A DNA stretch of 64,000 nucleotides from JAFDWI01 sp964544305 (GTDB lineage: Bacteria > Actinomycetota > Acidimicrobiia > Acidimicrobiales > Iamiaceae): positions 62,001 to 126,000 of the forward strand of contig CAZJAZ010000004.1 in NCBI GenBank assembly GCA_964544305.1, written 5' to 3'. Made by a program: the position numbers and the translations under genes. Positions 51,497 to 58,975 of this stretch are shown piece after piece. Below the pieces are notes generated by a model. That model ran no database searches. It worked only from the letters and a program-made list of their open reading frames with translations, and was not told the origin of the DNA. Each line of letters starts with the position of its first letter. The first letter of the stretch is position 1.

Positions 51497-52365
51497 CCGA
51501 TCCCAATCTGGTTCCTGCATTCGCAGCACTGGTTGGTGGTGCAGCTGCGAGCGCAGTTATCTGGCTGGCGCTGCGCGGCACGTTTACCCAGCCGCTGTTC
51601 TTGCGGAAGAACTTTCGTGGCGCTGAGGTTCCCGTAGGGGCTGGCGTGATCTTGTTCTTTGCGACCGTTGGAGTTTGGGGCTGCTGGAAGATGCTGGCGG
51701 TGCTCTTAGGTTGGGATGCTCCGGCGTTGGCGTATCTTTCGGTTGCCGCATTGGTTGGGGGCGGCTTTGGTCTCTTTGGGCTCTTTGACGATTTGGCAGC
51801 AATCGGTGATGACAAAGGTTTTTCTGGACATCTTCGAGCGTTAGCCTCTGGGCGTTTGACCACGGGCGGTTTGAAACTGATTGGGGGTGGCTTCTTGTCA
51901 CTTGCAATTGCCGTTGTCGCGGTTGATGAGACCGGGTTGTGGCGGTTACTCCTTGCCGGAGCGGTGATTTCGTTGGCCGCAAATCTCGGGAACTTGTTTG
52001 ATCGTGCGCCTGCACGTTGCACCAAGGTCGCCGTGGTTTGTGCGGTGGCACTCGTTGCAACCGCACGCGGTCTTGATCAGTGGACGCTGGTCAGCGTCAC
52101 GGTCGTGGTCGGTGCAGCGCTAGGACTGGTCGTCTTTGACGCACGAGAACAACTCATGTTGGGCGATGCGGGTTCGAACGTACTTGGCGCGATTCTGGGA
52201 TGGGGGTTCGTGGCGACAACGGATTGGCAAGCACAACTGGTCGTTCTTGTGGTGATTGTCGCGTTGAACGCGGCGAGCGAAAAAGTGTCGTTCTCGAAGG
52301 TAATTGCGGGTAACAGCGTGCTCCGGACCCTTGATCAGATTGGGCGGCGGCCGCCACCCTCTTGA
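51493..52365 (+). CDS. GT4/MraY-WecA-like polyprenyl-phosphate transferase
   Basis: 290 residues with eight to ten membrane helices. The family's catalytic Asp pairs are visible in GLFGLFDDLAAIGDDKGFSGHL, with NLGNLFDRAPAR and LGDAGSNVLGA further on. Such enzymes attach a sugar-1-phosphate to undecaprenyl phosphate, the first step of many surface glycans. It is coupled to the preceding gene (ATGA at 51493-51496). The protein is shorter than WecA or MraY. The sugar is unknown. Confidence 0.85.
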   Translation: MTDPNLVPAFAALVGGAAASAVIWLALRGTFTQPLFLRKNFRGAEVPVGAGVILFFATVGVWGCWKMLAVLLGWDAPALAYLSVAALVGGGFGLFGLFDDLAAIGDDKGFSGHLRALASGRLTTGGLKLIGGGFLSLAIAVVAVDETGLWRLLLAGAVISLAANLGNLFDRAPARCTKVAVVCAVALVATARGLDQWTLVSVTVVVGAALGLVVFDAREQLMLGDAGSNVLGAILGWGFVATTDWQAQLVVLVVIVALNAASEKVSFSKVIAGNSVLRTLDQIGRRPPPS

Positions 52366-52387
52366 TCTTGGCGCTACGCTTCGGTTC

Positions 52388-54061
52388 ATGGGGAACTTTG
52401 AACTTTCGCGTCGTGGCGTTCTCAAAGGGTTGGGTGCATCGGCCGCGTTCGCGGCAGCATCGTCACGTTTTGGTCCGGCGTGGTCAGCGCAGGCCCAGCG
52501 CCGCGCCGCAGGAGTGTTAGCGCCGGGGTCGCGCCCTGATCCATCGAAGGCCATTGGAACCGACTTGATTCCACAGGTCGAGCACATTGTGATCTACATG
52601 CAAGAGAATCGTTCGTACGATCATTATTTTGGGATGTCGGGGATCGGTGACGGATTGACCATTGGTGGCGATGGGAAACCGACCAACACGAACCCGGATC
52701 TGAACAACAACCCGGTGGGATTGACGCATGGCACGGCGTTCTGTGACAACGCAAAGTGCACGAGTCAGTCGTGGAACGCGAGCCACATTTCGTTCGCCAA
52801 TGGAGCAATGGACGGGTTCATCCGGGGTGGAAACGGCGCGACGGGTTCATTGAGCTACTTCCTGCCGCAAGATTTGCCGTTCTATGACTCGCTCGCCCGC
52901 ACCTTTCCTATTGGTGACCGGTGGTTCTGTTCGCTGCTCGGCCAGACGTTTCCCAACCGTCGATATCTCCAAGCGGCAACCTCGGTGGGCATCGTGTCGA
53001 CCGACATCAACGAAGTGCTTGCCACGCCGGACGCCCCGAACGGGCTGATTTGGGACCGCTTGAATGACGCGGGCATCACGTGGAAGGACTACGCGTTTGA
53101 TCTACCCGACATTTTGTTATTCCCAAACTTTTACAACGCGAACAAGTCCCATGTGTTTACGTTGAACGATTTTCTTGTCGATTGTGCGAACGGAACCTTG
53201 CCTCAGGTGAGCATTGTGTCGCCCGGAAACTCGGCGTATTCCGAAGAGCGCCCCAATGACATCCAACTCGGTGAGGCTTATAGCGCGACGATCATTAACG
53301 CCTTGCTCCAAAGTCCGAATTGGTCAACAAGTGCGTTGTTCTTCACCTACGACGAGCACGGTGGCTACTACGACCATGTTCCGCCGCCACCAGCGATTGC
53401 CCCGGATTCGATTGCCCCGCGCATTACCGCTCCGCCCGATCAACCCGGTGGTTTTGATCGCTACGGCATGCGTGTGCCGGGGTTTGTGATCTCGCCATTT
53501 GCTCGTGCGAATTACGTCTCACATGAGATTCACGATCACACGTCAATTCTCAAGTTCATTGAAACAAAATGGAACTTGGAAGCAATGACGTATCGTGACG
53601 CGAACGCGGACGACCTGCTCGACTGTTTTGATTTTGATGCGGCCGCATTTCGCGAACCGCCAACCCTCGCGGCCCCCGGGCTGCCCGAGTCAGGCAGTAC
53701 CTGTTCGGATATCGTTGCCCCGCCGCTCCCGCTCCCAACGACAACGACGACAACCACGTCGACGACAACCACGTCGATGGCACCAACGACCGGCATGCCA
53801 ACAACATCGATTGGGGCAGCCGCGGCATCGACATCGACCACGCTGGCTCGCCTTGCAGCCGCATTACCCGCGTCGACTTCAGATGAACCGCGTTTTGGTA
53901 CGGCAACCGGCGATGGGGTCCCAAGTGGCGAGCTGCCAAAGACCGGAACCGATATCGACCGACTACTTGTTGCCGGGGGCCTTGCTGCCCTCGGTGGGCT
54001 TGCGGTCGTGTTGGCCGCGAATGAACGCACGACCCAAGAACAACCGCCACAAGGTTCTTAG
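52388..54061 (+). CDS. Tat-exported, LPKTG-anchored phosphoesterase (phospholipase C/AcpA type)
   Basis: 557 residues. The N-terminal twin-arginine motif SRRGVLKG is followed by a hydrophobic stretch to an AxA-like end. The phosphoesterase domain has VIYMQENRSYDHYFG, FFTYDEHGGYYDHVPPP, VPGFVISPFA and HDHTSILKFIETKW, the metal-site blocks of phospholipase C/AcpA proteins. A Thr/Ser-rich spacer leads to LPKTG at 516-520, a 20-residue hydrophobic stretch and ANER, a sortase signal. It should hydrolyse phosphate esters on the cell wall. Whether Tat and sortase act on one protein is unusual. ATG 52388, 22 bp after the glycosyltransferase. No sortase in the window. Confidence 0.88.
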   Translation: MGNFELSRRGVLKGLGASAAFAAASSRFGPAWSAQAQRRAAGVLAPGSRPDPSKAIGTDLIPQVEHIVIYMQENRSYDHYFGMSGIGDGLTIGGDGKPTNTNPDLNNNPVGLTHGTAFCDNAKCTSQSWNASHISFANGAMDGFIRGGNGATGSLSYFLPQDLPFYDSLARTFPIGDRWFCSLLGQTFPNRRYLQAATSVGIVSTDINEVLATPDAPNGLIWDRLNDAGITWKDYAFDLPDILLFPNFYNANKSHVFTLNDFLVDCANGTLPQVSIVSPGNSAYSEERPNDIQLGEAYSATIINALLQSPNWSTSALFFTYDEHGGYYDHVPPPPAIAPDSIAPRITAPPDQPGGFDRYGMRVPGFVISPFARANYVSHEIHDHTSILKFIETKWNLEAMTYRDANADDLLDCFDFDAAAFREPPTLAAPGLPESGSTCSDIVAPPLPLPTTTTTTTSTTTTSMAPTTGMPTTSIGAAAASTSTTLARLAAALPASTSDEPRFGTATGDGVPSGELPKTGTDIDRLLVAGGLAALGGLAVVLAANERTTQEQPPQGS

Positions 54062-54342
54062 GAAACCTTTGCCGGTTTCTTTTTTGCGGTCGCGCCTTTG
54101 CCATCAACGAGTTGGGTGAGCATTGCTTGAATGTCGTCGAGTTGCTCACGCATTTCGGGGATGGAATCGACCAAGGCAATACGCTCGTCGAGCATGGCAA
54201 GGGTGTCTTGCACTTGGGTCAGCGTGTCGGCGACGGTTGCCAGCGTGTCATCAACCCGGGCGAGTAGTGGTCGAACATCAGCAATGAGATCATCGACCTT
54301 TTTGAATACATCGGTGGGGAGCCCAGGAATGAGGCGTGCCAT
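54058..54342 (-). CDS. Small coiled-coil protein of unknown function
   Basis: 94 residues, almost entirely heptad-like (VFKKVDDLIADVRPLLARVDDTLATVADTL...LDERIALVDSIPEMREQLDDIQ), then a basic AKKKPAKVS tail that may contact membrane or nucleic acid. No family recognised; could be phasin-like. The stop overlaps the phosphoesterase stop by 4 bp in convergent orientation. A 15-bp gap separates it from the dehydrogenase. Confidence 0.68.
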   Translation of the reverse strand: MARLIPGLPTDVFKKVDDLIADVRPLLARVDDTLATVADTLTQVQDTLAMLDERIALVDSIPEMREQLDDIQAMLTQLVDGKGATAKKKPAKVS

Positions 54343-54357
54343 GTCGTGTCCTTGTTG

Positions 54358-55284
54358 TTAGTAGCCAGATGTCGGGTCGACCGCGCCGATCAGGTCGGCG
54401 CCCGCAATGAATCGGCGTACATTCTCGGTGATGCGAGCCCCAAGAAGGGGGATGGCCATTTGTGGGGTGTTCCCGACATGCGGGGTGATGATGACGTTTG
54501 GCATGTCCCAAAGTGGGTGTCCTTCGGGAAGTGGTTCGGGGTCGGTTACATCCAATCCCGCACCGCCAATGGTGTTTTCGCGTAATGCGGAGACGAGATC
54601 GTCGGTGACGATGTGTGGGCCGCGGGCGACGTTCACAATCCAGGCATGAGCTGGCATCGCGTTGAGCGCCCGGGCGTCAATAATATGCCGAGTCGCGTCG
54701 GTCATCGCAAGGGCGAGCACCACCGCGTCGGACTGAGCGAGCACCTCAAAGAGCGCATCGTTTCCAACTGTGCGGTGCGCGCCCCTCACCGAAACATCGC
54801 TTTGGCGGCGCACAACGGTTGTTGTCACGTTGAAACCGCTGAGCATGCGTACCAGTGAGCTCGTAATGCCACCGCCTCCCAAAATCGTGACACGCGAACC
54901 GATCAAATTGTGGCCGAGGTCGTTTGCATCTGCTTTCTCCCAGGTTGCGCGACGCGCATACGTGCCGATCCCGCGCATGCCAGCGAGCAGCAATCCGAGT
55001 GCTAGTTCGGCAACCGGCTCCGCGTAGACGCCTTTGCCACAGGTCCAGATTCTGCCATCGCTCGTGAGATGCATGAACGACTCAATTCCAGCAAAGGGAA
55101 GTTGCACCCATGCAATGTTGGGGCAGGCGGCAAGAATTTCAGCCAAGCGTTCGGGATGCTTCGGAATCGCCCACACGAGGCCGTGTGCGTCACTCGGATC
55201 GACAACGGTGCCGCCACCCGCACGCACCGCATCAGCCAACCATGTGTTGCGGGCTGGTTCGGGGGCGACGGCGATCTTGGTCAT
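54358..55284 (-). CDS. D-isomer-specific 2-hydroxyacid dehydrogenase
   Basis: 308 residues with NAD-binding ILGGGGITSSLVRML, Arg in NVARGPHIVTDD, Glu-region DVTDPEPLPEGHPLWDMPNVIITPHVG and its catalytic His. It reduces a 2-oxo acid or oxidises a D-2-hydroxy acid; the substrate is not predictable. The nucleotide loop is GGGGIT rather than GxGxxG with a following acidic residue, which is common in this subgroup. ATG 55284 is preferred over the TTG at 55290, giving a 2-bp gap to the hydrolase stop; the two are likely cotranscribed. Confidence 0.9.
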   Translation of the reverse strand: MTKIAVAPEPARNTWLADAVRAGGGTVVDPSDAHGLVWAIPKHPERLAEILAACPNIAWVQLPFAGIESFMHLTSDGRIWTCGKGVYAEPVAELALGLLLAGMRGIGTYARRATWEKADANDLGHNLIGSRVTILGGGGITSSLVRMLSGFNVTTTVVRRQSDVSVRGAHRTVGNDALFEVLAQSDAVVLALAMTDATRHIIDARALNAMPAHAWIVNVARGPHIVTDDLVSALRENTIGGAGLDVTDPEPLPEGHPLWDMPNVIITPHVGNTPQMAIPLLGARITENVRRFIAGADLIGAVDPTSGY

Positions 55285-55286
55285 GT

Positions 55287-56258
55287 TCAACCGGTGCGCC
55301 CTTTGAGAATCGGGGTTGAGTGGTCCCAGTCTGCAAGCAGCGCCCGAATTGCGGTCACCAACATGAGGGGTTGGTCGAGCATGGCATGGTGACCGGTTTC
55401 TGGGAGGCGCACCACCGGGGTGACACGTCCCATGCGGTCATACATGAACTGGCTGATGTCGTCGGTCAACAAACCTTTTTCAAAGCTCAGCAATGCGAGA
55501 CGACAATGCACGTCGCCGAGGTACGGCAACGCAATGCCTCGTGGGTCACCGTCGAACGCGGAGAACAGGTTTGGGTCGAATTTCCATCGCCAGCCGCCGT
55601 CGGTTTCGCTTAGCGAATGACGGGCGACATGATCGACGACGTAGTCGAGGTAGTGCTCTTGTGCGGGCACGGTTCGAAAGTGGGGGAGGGCGTCGTCAAT
55701 GGTGGGGTACACCTTTGCTTGCCGGAAAACTCCGAGCCGCGCGGAGGCGACTTCGGGGTCGGGTTCGGTGACCGGCGAGTCGCCGACGATCGCACCCGCC
55801 AGTTGTCCGTCGCTGGTGAGGGCCGCGGTGACAATGGTGACCATGCCTCCCATGGAGTGGCCAACTAGCACGGGTGGGCCACCAAACTGCGATGCGTCGG
55901 CAACGGCCATGACCTCACGGGTCCATTGTTCAACCGAATAGTGGGTGCGATGCGACGAGTCACCATGGCCGGTCAGATCGAGTGCTGCGACTCGGTGATC
56001 GTGCGCGAACAGGCCCGCAATGTGGGTCCACCAGTAGTTATGGGCGCCTCCACCGTGGATAAAGACAAGACCGGGTTTGCCGGGTTCACCCCACGTGCGG
56101 TAGTTGATGGTCGCGCCTTCCACCTCAACACGTTGGGATTGTGCTGGCACGGCAAGGGCTTGGGTGAACCACGCAGGCGCTTCAGTAACAGGACCGGTCC
56201 ACGGTCGGACCGAGTCGTGGCCTGCGAGTGAGTCGCCAGGATGATCGTGTTGGGCCAT
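55287..56258 (-). CDS. Alpha/beta hydrolase
   Basis: 323 residues with oxyanion loop HGGGAHN, DLTGHGDS, nucleophile Ser in GHSMGG and His in PETGHHAM. A catalytic Asp is probably in the GDSP or later strand region, but I did not place it with certainty. No signal peptide. It is transcribed ahead of the 2-hydroxyacid dehydrogenase as the first gene of a pair, divergent from the MscS gene by 59 bp. Substrate unknown. Confidence 0.88.
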   Translation of the reverse strand: MAQHDHPGDSLAGHDSVRPWTGPVTEAPAWFTQALAVPAQSQRVEVEGATINYRTWGEPGKPGLVFIHGGGAHNYWWTHIAGLFAHDHRVAALDLTGHGDSSHRTHYSVEQWTREVMAVADASQFGGPPVLVGHSMGGMVTIVTAALTSDGQLAGAIVGDSPVTEPDPEVASARLGVFRQAKVYPTIDDALPHFRTVPAQEHYLDYVVDHVARHSLSETDGGWRWKFDPNLFSAFDGDPRGIALPYLGDVHCRLALLSFEKGLLTDDISQFMYDRMGRVTPVVRLPETGHHAMLDQPLMLVTAIRALLADWDHSTPILKGRTG

Positions 56259-56317
56259 GGACCGCCAACCTAACGCAGACCGAGTTCACGAGGAACCTCC
56301 CGGTAGCCTGAACGGTC

Positions 56318-57391
56318 ATGGTGCAACTCGCAGACGTAACCCCACAGCGGCTTGCCCAGGTTTGTGGCGATGACCCTGGCACCGCATGCCGGTGGGTACT
56401 GAACTGGTCGGACAATCGGTTTCTTGCGCATCTCGCCGACAACATCGTTGGCCCCATCATTTCGATCATTGTCATTTGGATTGTGGCGGTTCTCGTCAAT
56501 CGCGTGGTGCGCTTGGTCATTAAACGGGTGGGACGGCGCATTGAAGGTGCGGCGAATTCGGGCCGATTGGCAAAGATGCGCGCCAAGACGCCGCGCATGT
56601 TGGTTGAGACGGGAAGTGTCGGTATTCGTGCCGCTGCTCGGGCGAAAACAACGACGGGGGTGTTGCGAAGCGTTTCAAGTTTTCTGATCTATTCGATCGC
56701 GGTGCTCTATTCGTTCAGCGTGCTCGGTTTGCGTCTTGGTCCGCTTATCGCTGGTGCGGGTATCGCGGGTGTGGCGTTGGGTTTTGGGGCACAGTCAATG
56801 GTGCGTGACTTTCTCGCGGGCATTTTCTTGTTAGTCGAAGACCAATTCGGGGTTGGGGACGTAATCGATGTAGCGAGTTCAGTGGATGGCACGCAAGGGG
56901 TGCGCGGCACCGTTGAGGCGGTCACGTTGCGCACGACCGACGTGCGTGATTCGAGTGGCACGATCTGGCACATCCCCAACGGGGAGATTCGTCGGGTGGG
57001 CAACATGTCACAAGGCTGGGCACGCGCACTTCTTGACATTCCTGTTCCTTATGGAACTGATCTCGCCAAAGCAACCGAAATTATCCATGACGTTGCCGAT
57101 CGGGTGATCCACGCACCAGAACATTGGCCTGATGTGCTCGGCGAACCCGAGGTATGGGGTGTTGAAAATCTGGGCCCCGACGCGGTCATGATCAGACTCG
57201 TGATCAAGACCCGGCCTGGCGAGCAGTGGCCGATCATGCGCACGCTTCGTGCCGAATTGCATGATGCGTTCACTGAGGCTGGAATCGAACGGCCTTTCGC
57301 GCAGCATACGATCTGGGTGCATTCCGACGACCGCGCCGAGTCATCTGGCAGCGGCGACGTGGCGAAAAAAGCGCCAGCGCCTAAGTCGTAG
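56318..57391 (+). CDS. Mechanosensitive channel, MscS family
   Basis: 357 residues. Three or more N-terminal membrane helices include the pore-lining segment GAGIAGVALGFGAQSMVRDFLAGIFLLVEDQFGVGDVI (Gly/Ala-rich TM3 of MscS), followed by the beta and alpha/beta cytosolic domains (LRTTDVRDSSGTIWHIPNGEI). It opens under membrane tension to release solutes. The extension before the pore is longer than in small-conductance MscS. Its last 11 bp overlap the convergent TetR gene. Confidence 0.92.
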   Translation: MVQLADVTPQRLAQVCGDDPGTACRWVLNWSDNRFLAHLADNIVGPIISIIVIWIVAVLVNRVVRLVIKRVGRRIEGAANSGRLAKMRAKTPRMLVETGSVGIRAAARAKTTTGVLRSVSSFLIYSIAVLYSFSVLGLRLGPLIAGAGIAGVALGFGAQSMVRDFLAGIFLLVEDQFGVGDVIDVASSVDGTQGVRGTVEAVTLRTTDVRDSSGTIWHIPNGEIRRVGNMSQGWARALLDIPVPYGTDLAKATEIIHDVADRVIHAPEHWPDVLGEPEVWGVENLGPDAVMIRLVIKTRPGEQWPIMRTLRAELHDAFTEAGIERPFAQHTIWVHSDDRAESSGSGDVAKKAPAPKS

Positions 57392-58079
57392 AAGGTCGTG
57401 TGAAGGCGTTGATCAACGCTTCGGCACCGCACGCGAAAAGGTCCCATTCTTGCATTGCATCGTCTGGCCCGGTTGGGCGAAGCACCGTGGCAGGAACAAG
57501 ATCAGGCGAGGCGTGACAACGGAGCGCGAGGCCCTGTACGAGTGCGGAAAGTGCAACCGCTAACTGTTCTGGGGTAAAGGGAGGCACCCACTCGCGTCCG
57601 AAACCAGTGATGGTCGCGTCGTACAAGTCGGTGAATGCCTGCAATGAGCGTTGCTCGTGTTCGATCAATTTCTCACGCAAATCAGAAGCATGCTCGGCGG
57701 CAATCCACAAGGCAACTTGTTTTGTCACCACCGAGCTTTGCGCGTTCTCTTGGTAATTGTGGCTGGCAACGACTCGAATAACTTCTTGGAGTGATGCTGG
57801 GCTCGCGTCTCTCTGGTCGAGGATCGCTGCAACATCATCGGCAGCAGAATCTGAATGAAACGTTGATTCAAGAACGTATTCAAGGAGTGCAAGACGAAAT
57901 GATTCTTGGGTATCCCAGATCTTGTAGGCGCTACCCGCGCTCGTCATCCCGGCTTGTTGGCAGACATCCACTAAGTTGAACTTGCCGATCGTGATCGCGG
58001 CACCCGATTCGCGTACCATGCGCGCGCCGGTTTCAAGGAGCAGCTCGCGTGTCTGGGCAAGGGTTCGTCGTTTGGTCAT
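57381..58079 (-). CDS. TetR-family-like regulator (tandem pair, second)
   Basis: 232 residues. The N-terminus RRTLAQTRELLLETGARMVRESG..NLVDVCQQAGMTSAGSAYKIWDTQESFR is a TetR-type helix-turn-helix with Tyr-Lys-Ile-Trp in the usual recognition position. ATG 58079 overlaps the stop of the upstream paralogue (ATGA), so the two are coupled. The C-terminal domain is similar to that of the neighbour (PPFTPEQLAVALSALVQGLALR vs PPYDAMMLATMFAALADGFALA), suggesting duplication and perhaps heterodimers. Target unknown. Confidence 0.82.
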   Translation of the reverse strand: MTKRRTLAQTRELLLETGARMVRESGAAITIGKFNLVDVCQQAGMTSAGSAYKIWDTQESFRLALLEYVLESTFHSDSAADDVAAILDQRDASPASLQEVIRVVASHNYQENAQSSVVTKQVALWIAAEHASDLREKLIEHEQRSLQAFTDLYDATITGFGREWVPPFTPEQLAVALSALVQGLALRCHASPDLVPATVLRPTGPDDAMQEWDLFACGAEALINAFTRPSTT

Positions 58080-58789
58080 GCAGGATCCACGCCGTTTCGG
58101 GGGCGGGTACATGCATGCGCTACCGCTTGAAGCGAACTCGCAAACAATGTCCAAGGTTGTGGTGCCCCATTTGGTCCAGTTGGACGCATGAAATTGTCGG
58201 TGACTGCTTCGGGGTTGGCACGCTGTGCAAGGGCAAAACCATCAGCGAGGGCGGCAAACATTGTCGCCAACATCATTGCGTCGTAGGGCGGGACGAACTC
58301 TCGATCGTTGGCCGCAATGACTGCACCATAGAGGGCAGCGTAGCTCTCAACAATTGCGGTGTCGGACTGGTTGACCGCTTCGGCAACGTCCGCATTGGAT
58401 TGTCCGACCAAAAAATATGTCAGGTACAGGATGAACTCGGCGATTCCACCCAGCCATGAATCAAGCGCGTCGGCCCCAAAAGTGCGAATAAGCTCGTCCA
58501 TTGACGGCTGACTCGTACCATCTGACTCGATCGAGTGGCGCAAATCGTCAAAAAGCGTGAAGTCTGTGATGACGGAATCCAGAAGGTACCGGAAGAGATC
58601 TTCGCGGAAGCGTTCTTGTTGCGGCCAGATCTTGTAGGCACTTCCGCCGGTCTTGAGGCCTGCTTCGCGGCACACGTCAATGATGGTGAGCTCATCAAGC
58701 GAAACGGTTGTTTCTGCGCTGGCAAACATGGACGCGCCAGTTTCTAAAAGGAGCGCTCGTGTTTCGTCCAATGTGCGACGTGGCGCCAT
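58076..58789 (-). CDS. TetR-family-like regulator (tandem pair, first)
   Basis: 237 residues, paralogous with the following gene: PRRTLDETRALLLETGASMF..LTIIDVCREAGLKTGGSAYKIWPQQERF in the DNA-binding part and MRPTGPNGAPQPW near the end (MRPTGPNG vs LRPTGPDD). ATG 58789 (MAPRRTL) is taken as the start; the upstream extension is not conserved. A GAACGC-T-GCGTTC palindrome at 58825-58837, 36 bp upstream, is a candidate autoregulatory site. Confidence 0.82.
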   Translation of the reverse strand: MAPRRTLDETRALLLETGASMFASAETTVSLDELTIIDVCREAGLKTGGSAYKIWPQQERFREDLFRYLLDSVITDFTLFDDLRHSIESDGTSQPSMDELIRTFGADALDSWLGGIAEFILYLTYFLVGQSNADVAEAVNQSDTAIVESYAALYGAVIAANDREFVPPYDAMMLATMFAALADGFALAQRANPEAVTDNFMRPTGPNGAPQPWTLFASSLQAVAHACTRPRNGVDPA

Positions 58790-58824
58790 GCTCTTTGGCT
58801 CCAAATGACAAGAGGGGCACGCAT

Positions 58825-58837
58825 GAACGCTGCGTTC
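58825..58837. promoter_or_regulatory. Candidate operator of the TetR pair
   Basis: GAACGC-T-GCGTTC is a perfect 13-bp inverted repeat upstream of the first regulator. No promoter boxes are clear. Confidence 0.4.
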
Positions 58838-58941
58838 TGTGGCCCCCATTCCAACAGAATCGTTCCAGCGTAGTTCTTGACAACCACAGATCAAAGAAAG
58901 TAGATTTATCTTCACCCCAATTGCGGGAGGGTAGGAATCGA

Positions 58942-58974
58942 CAGTGCCTCGGCGTTGCCCGCGCCGGGGCACTG
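58942..58974 (-). terminator. valS terminator hairpin
   Basis: CAGTGCCTCGGCG and CGCCGGGGCACTG pair over 13 bp (one G-T wobble) around a 7-nt loop, directly after the valS stop. There is little U-tract on the minus strand, so termination strength is uncertain. Confidence 0.6.
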
Positions 58975-58975
58975 G

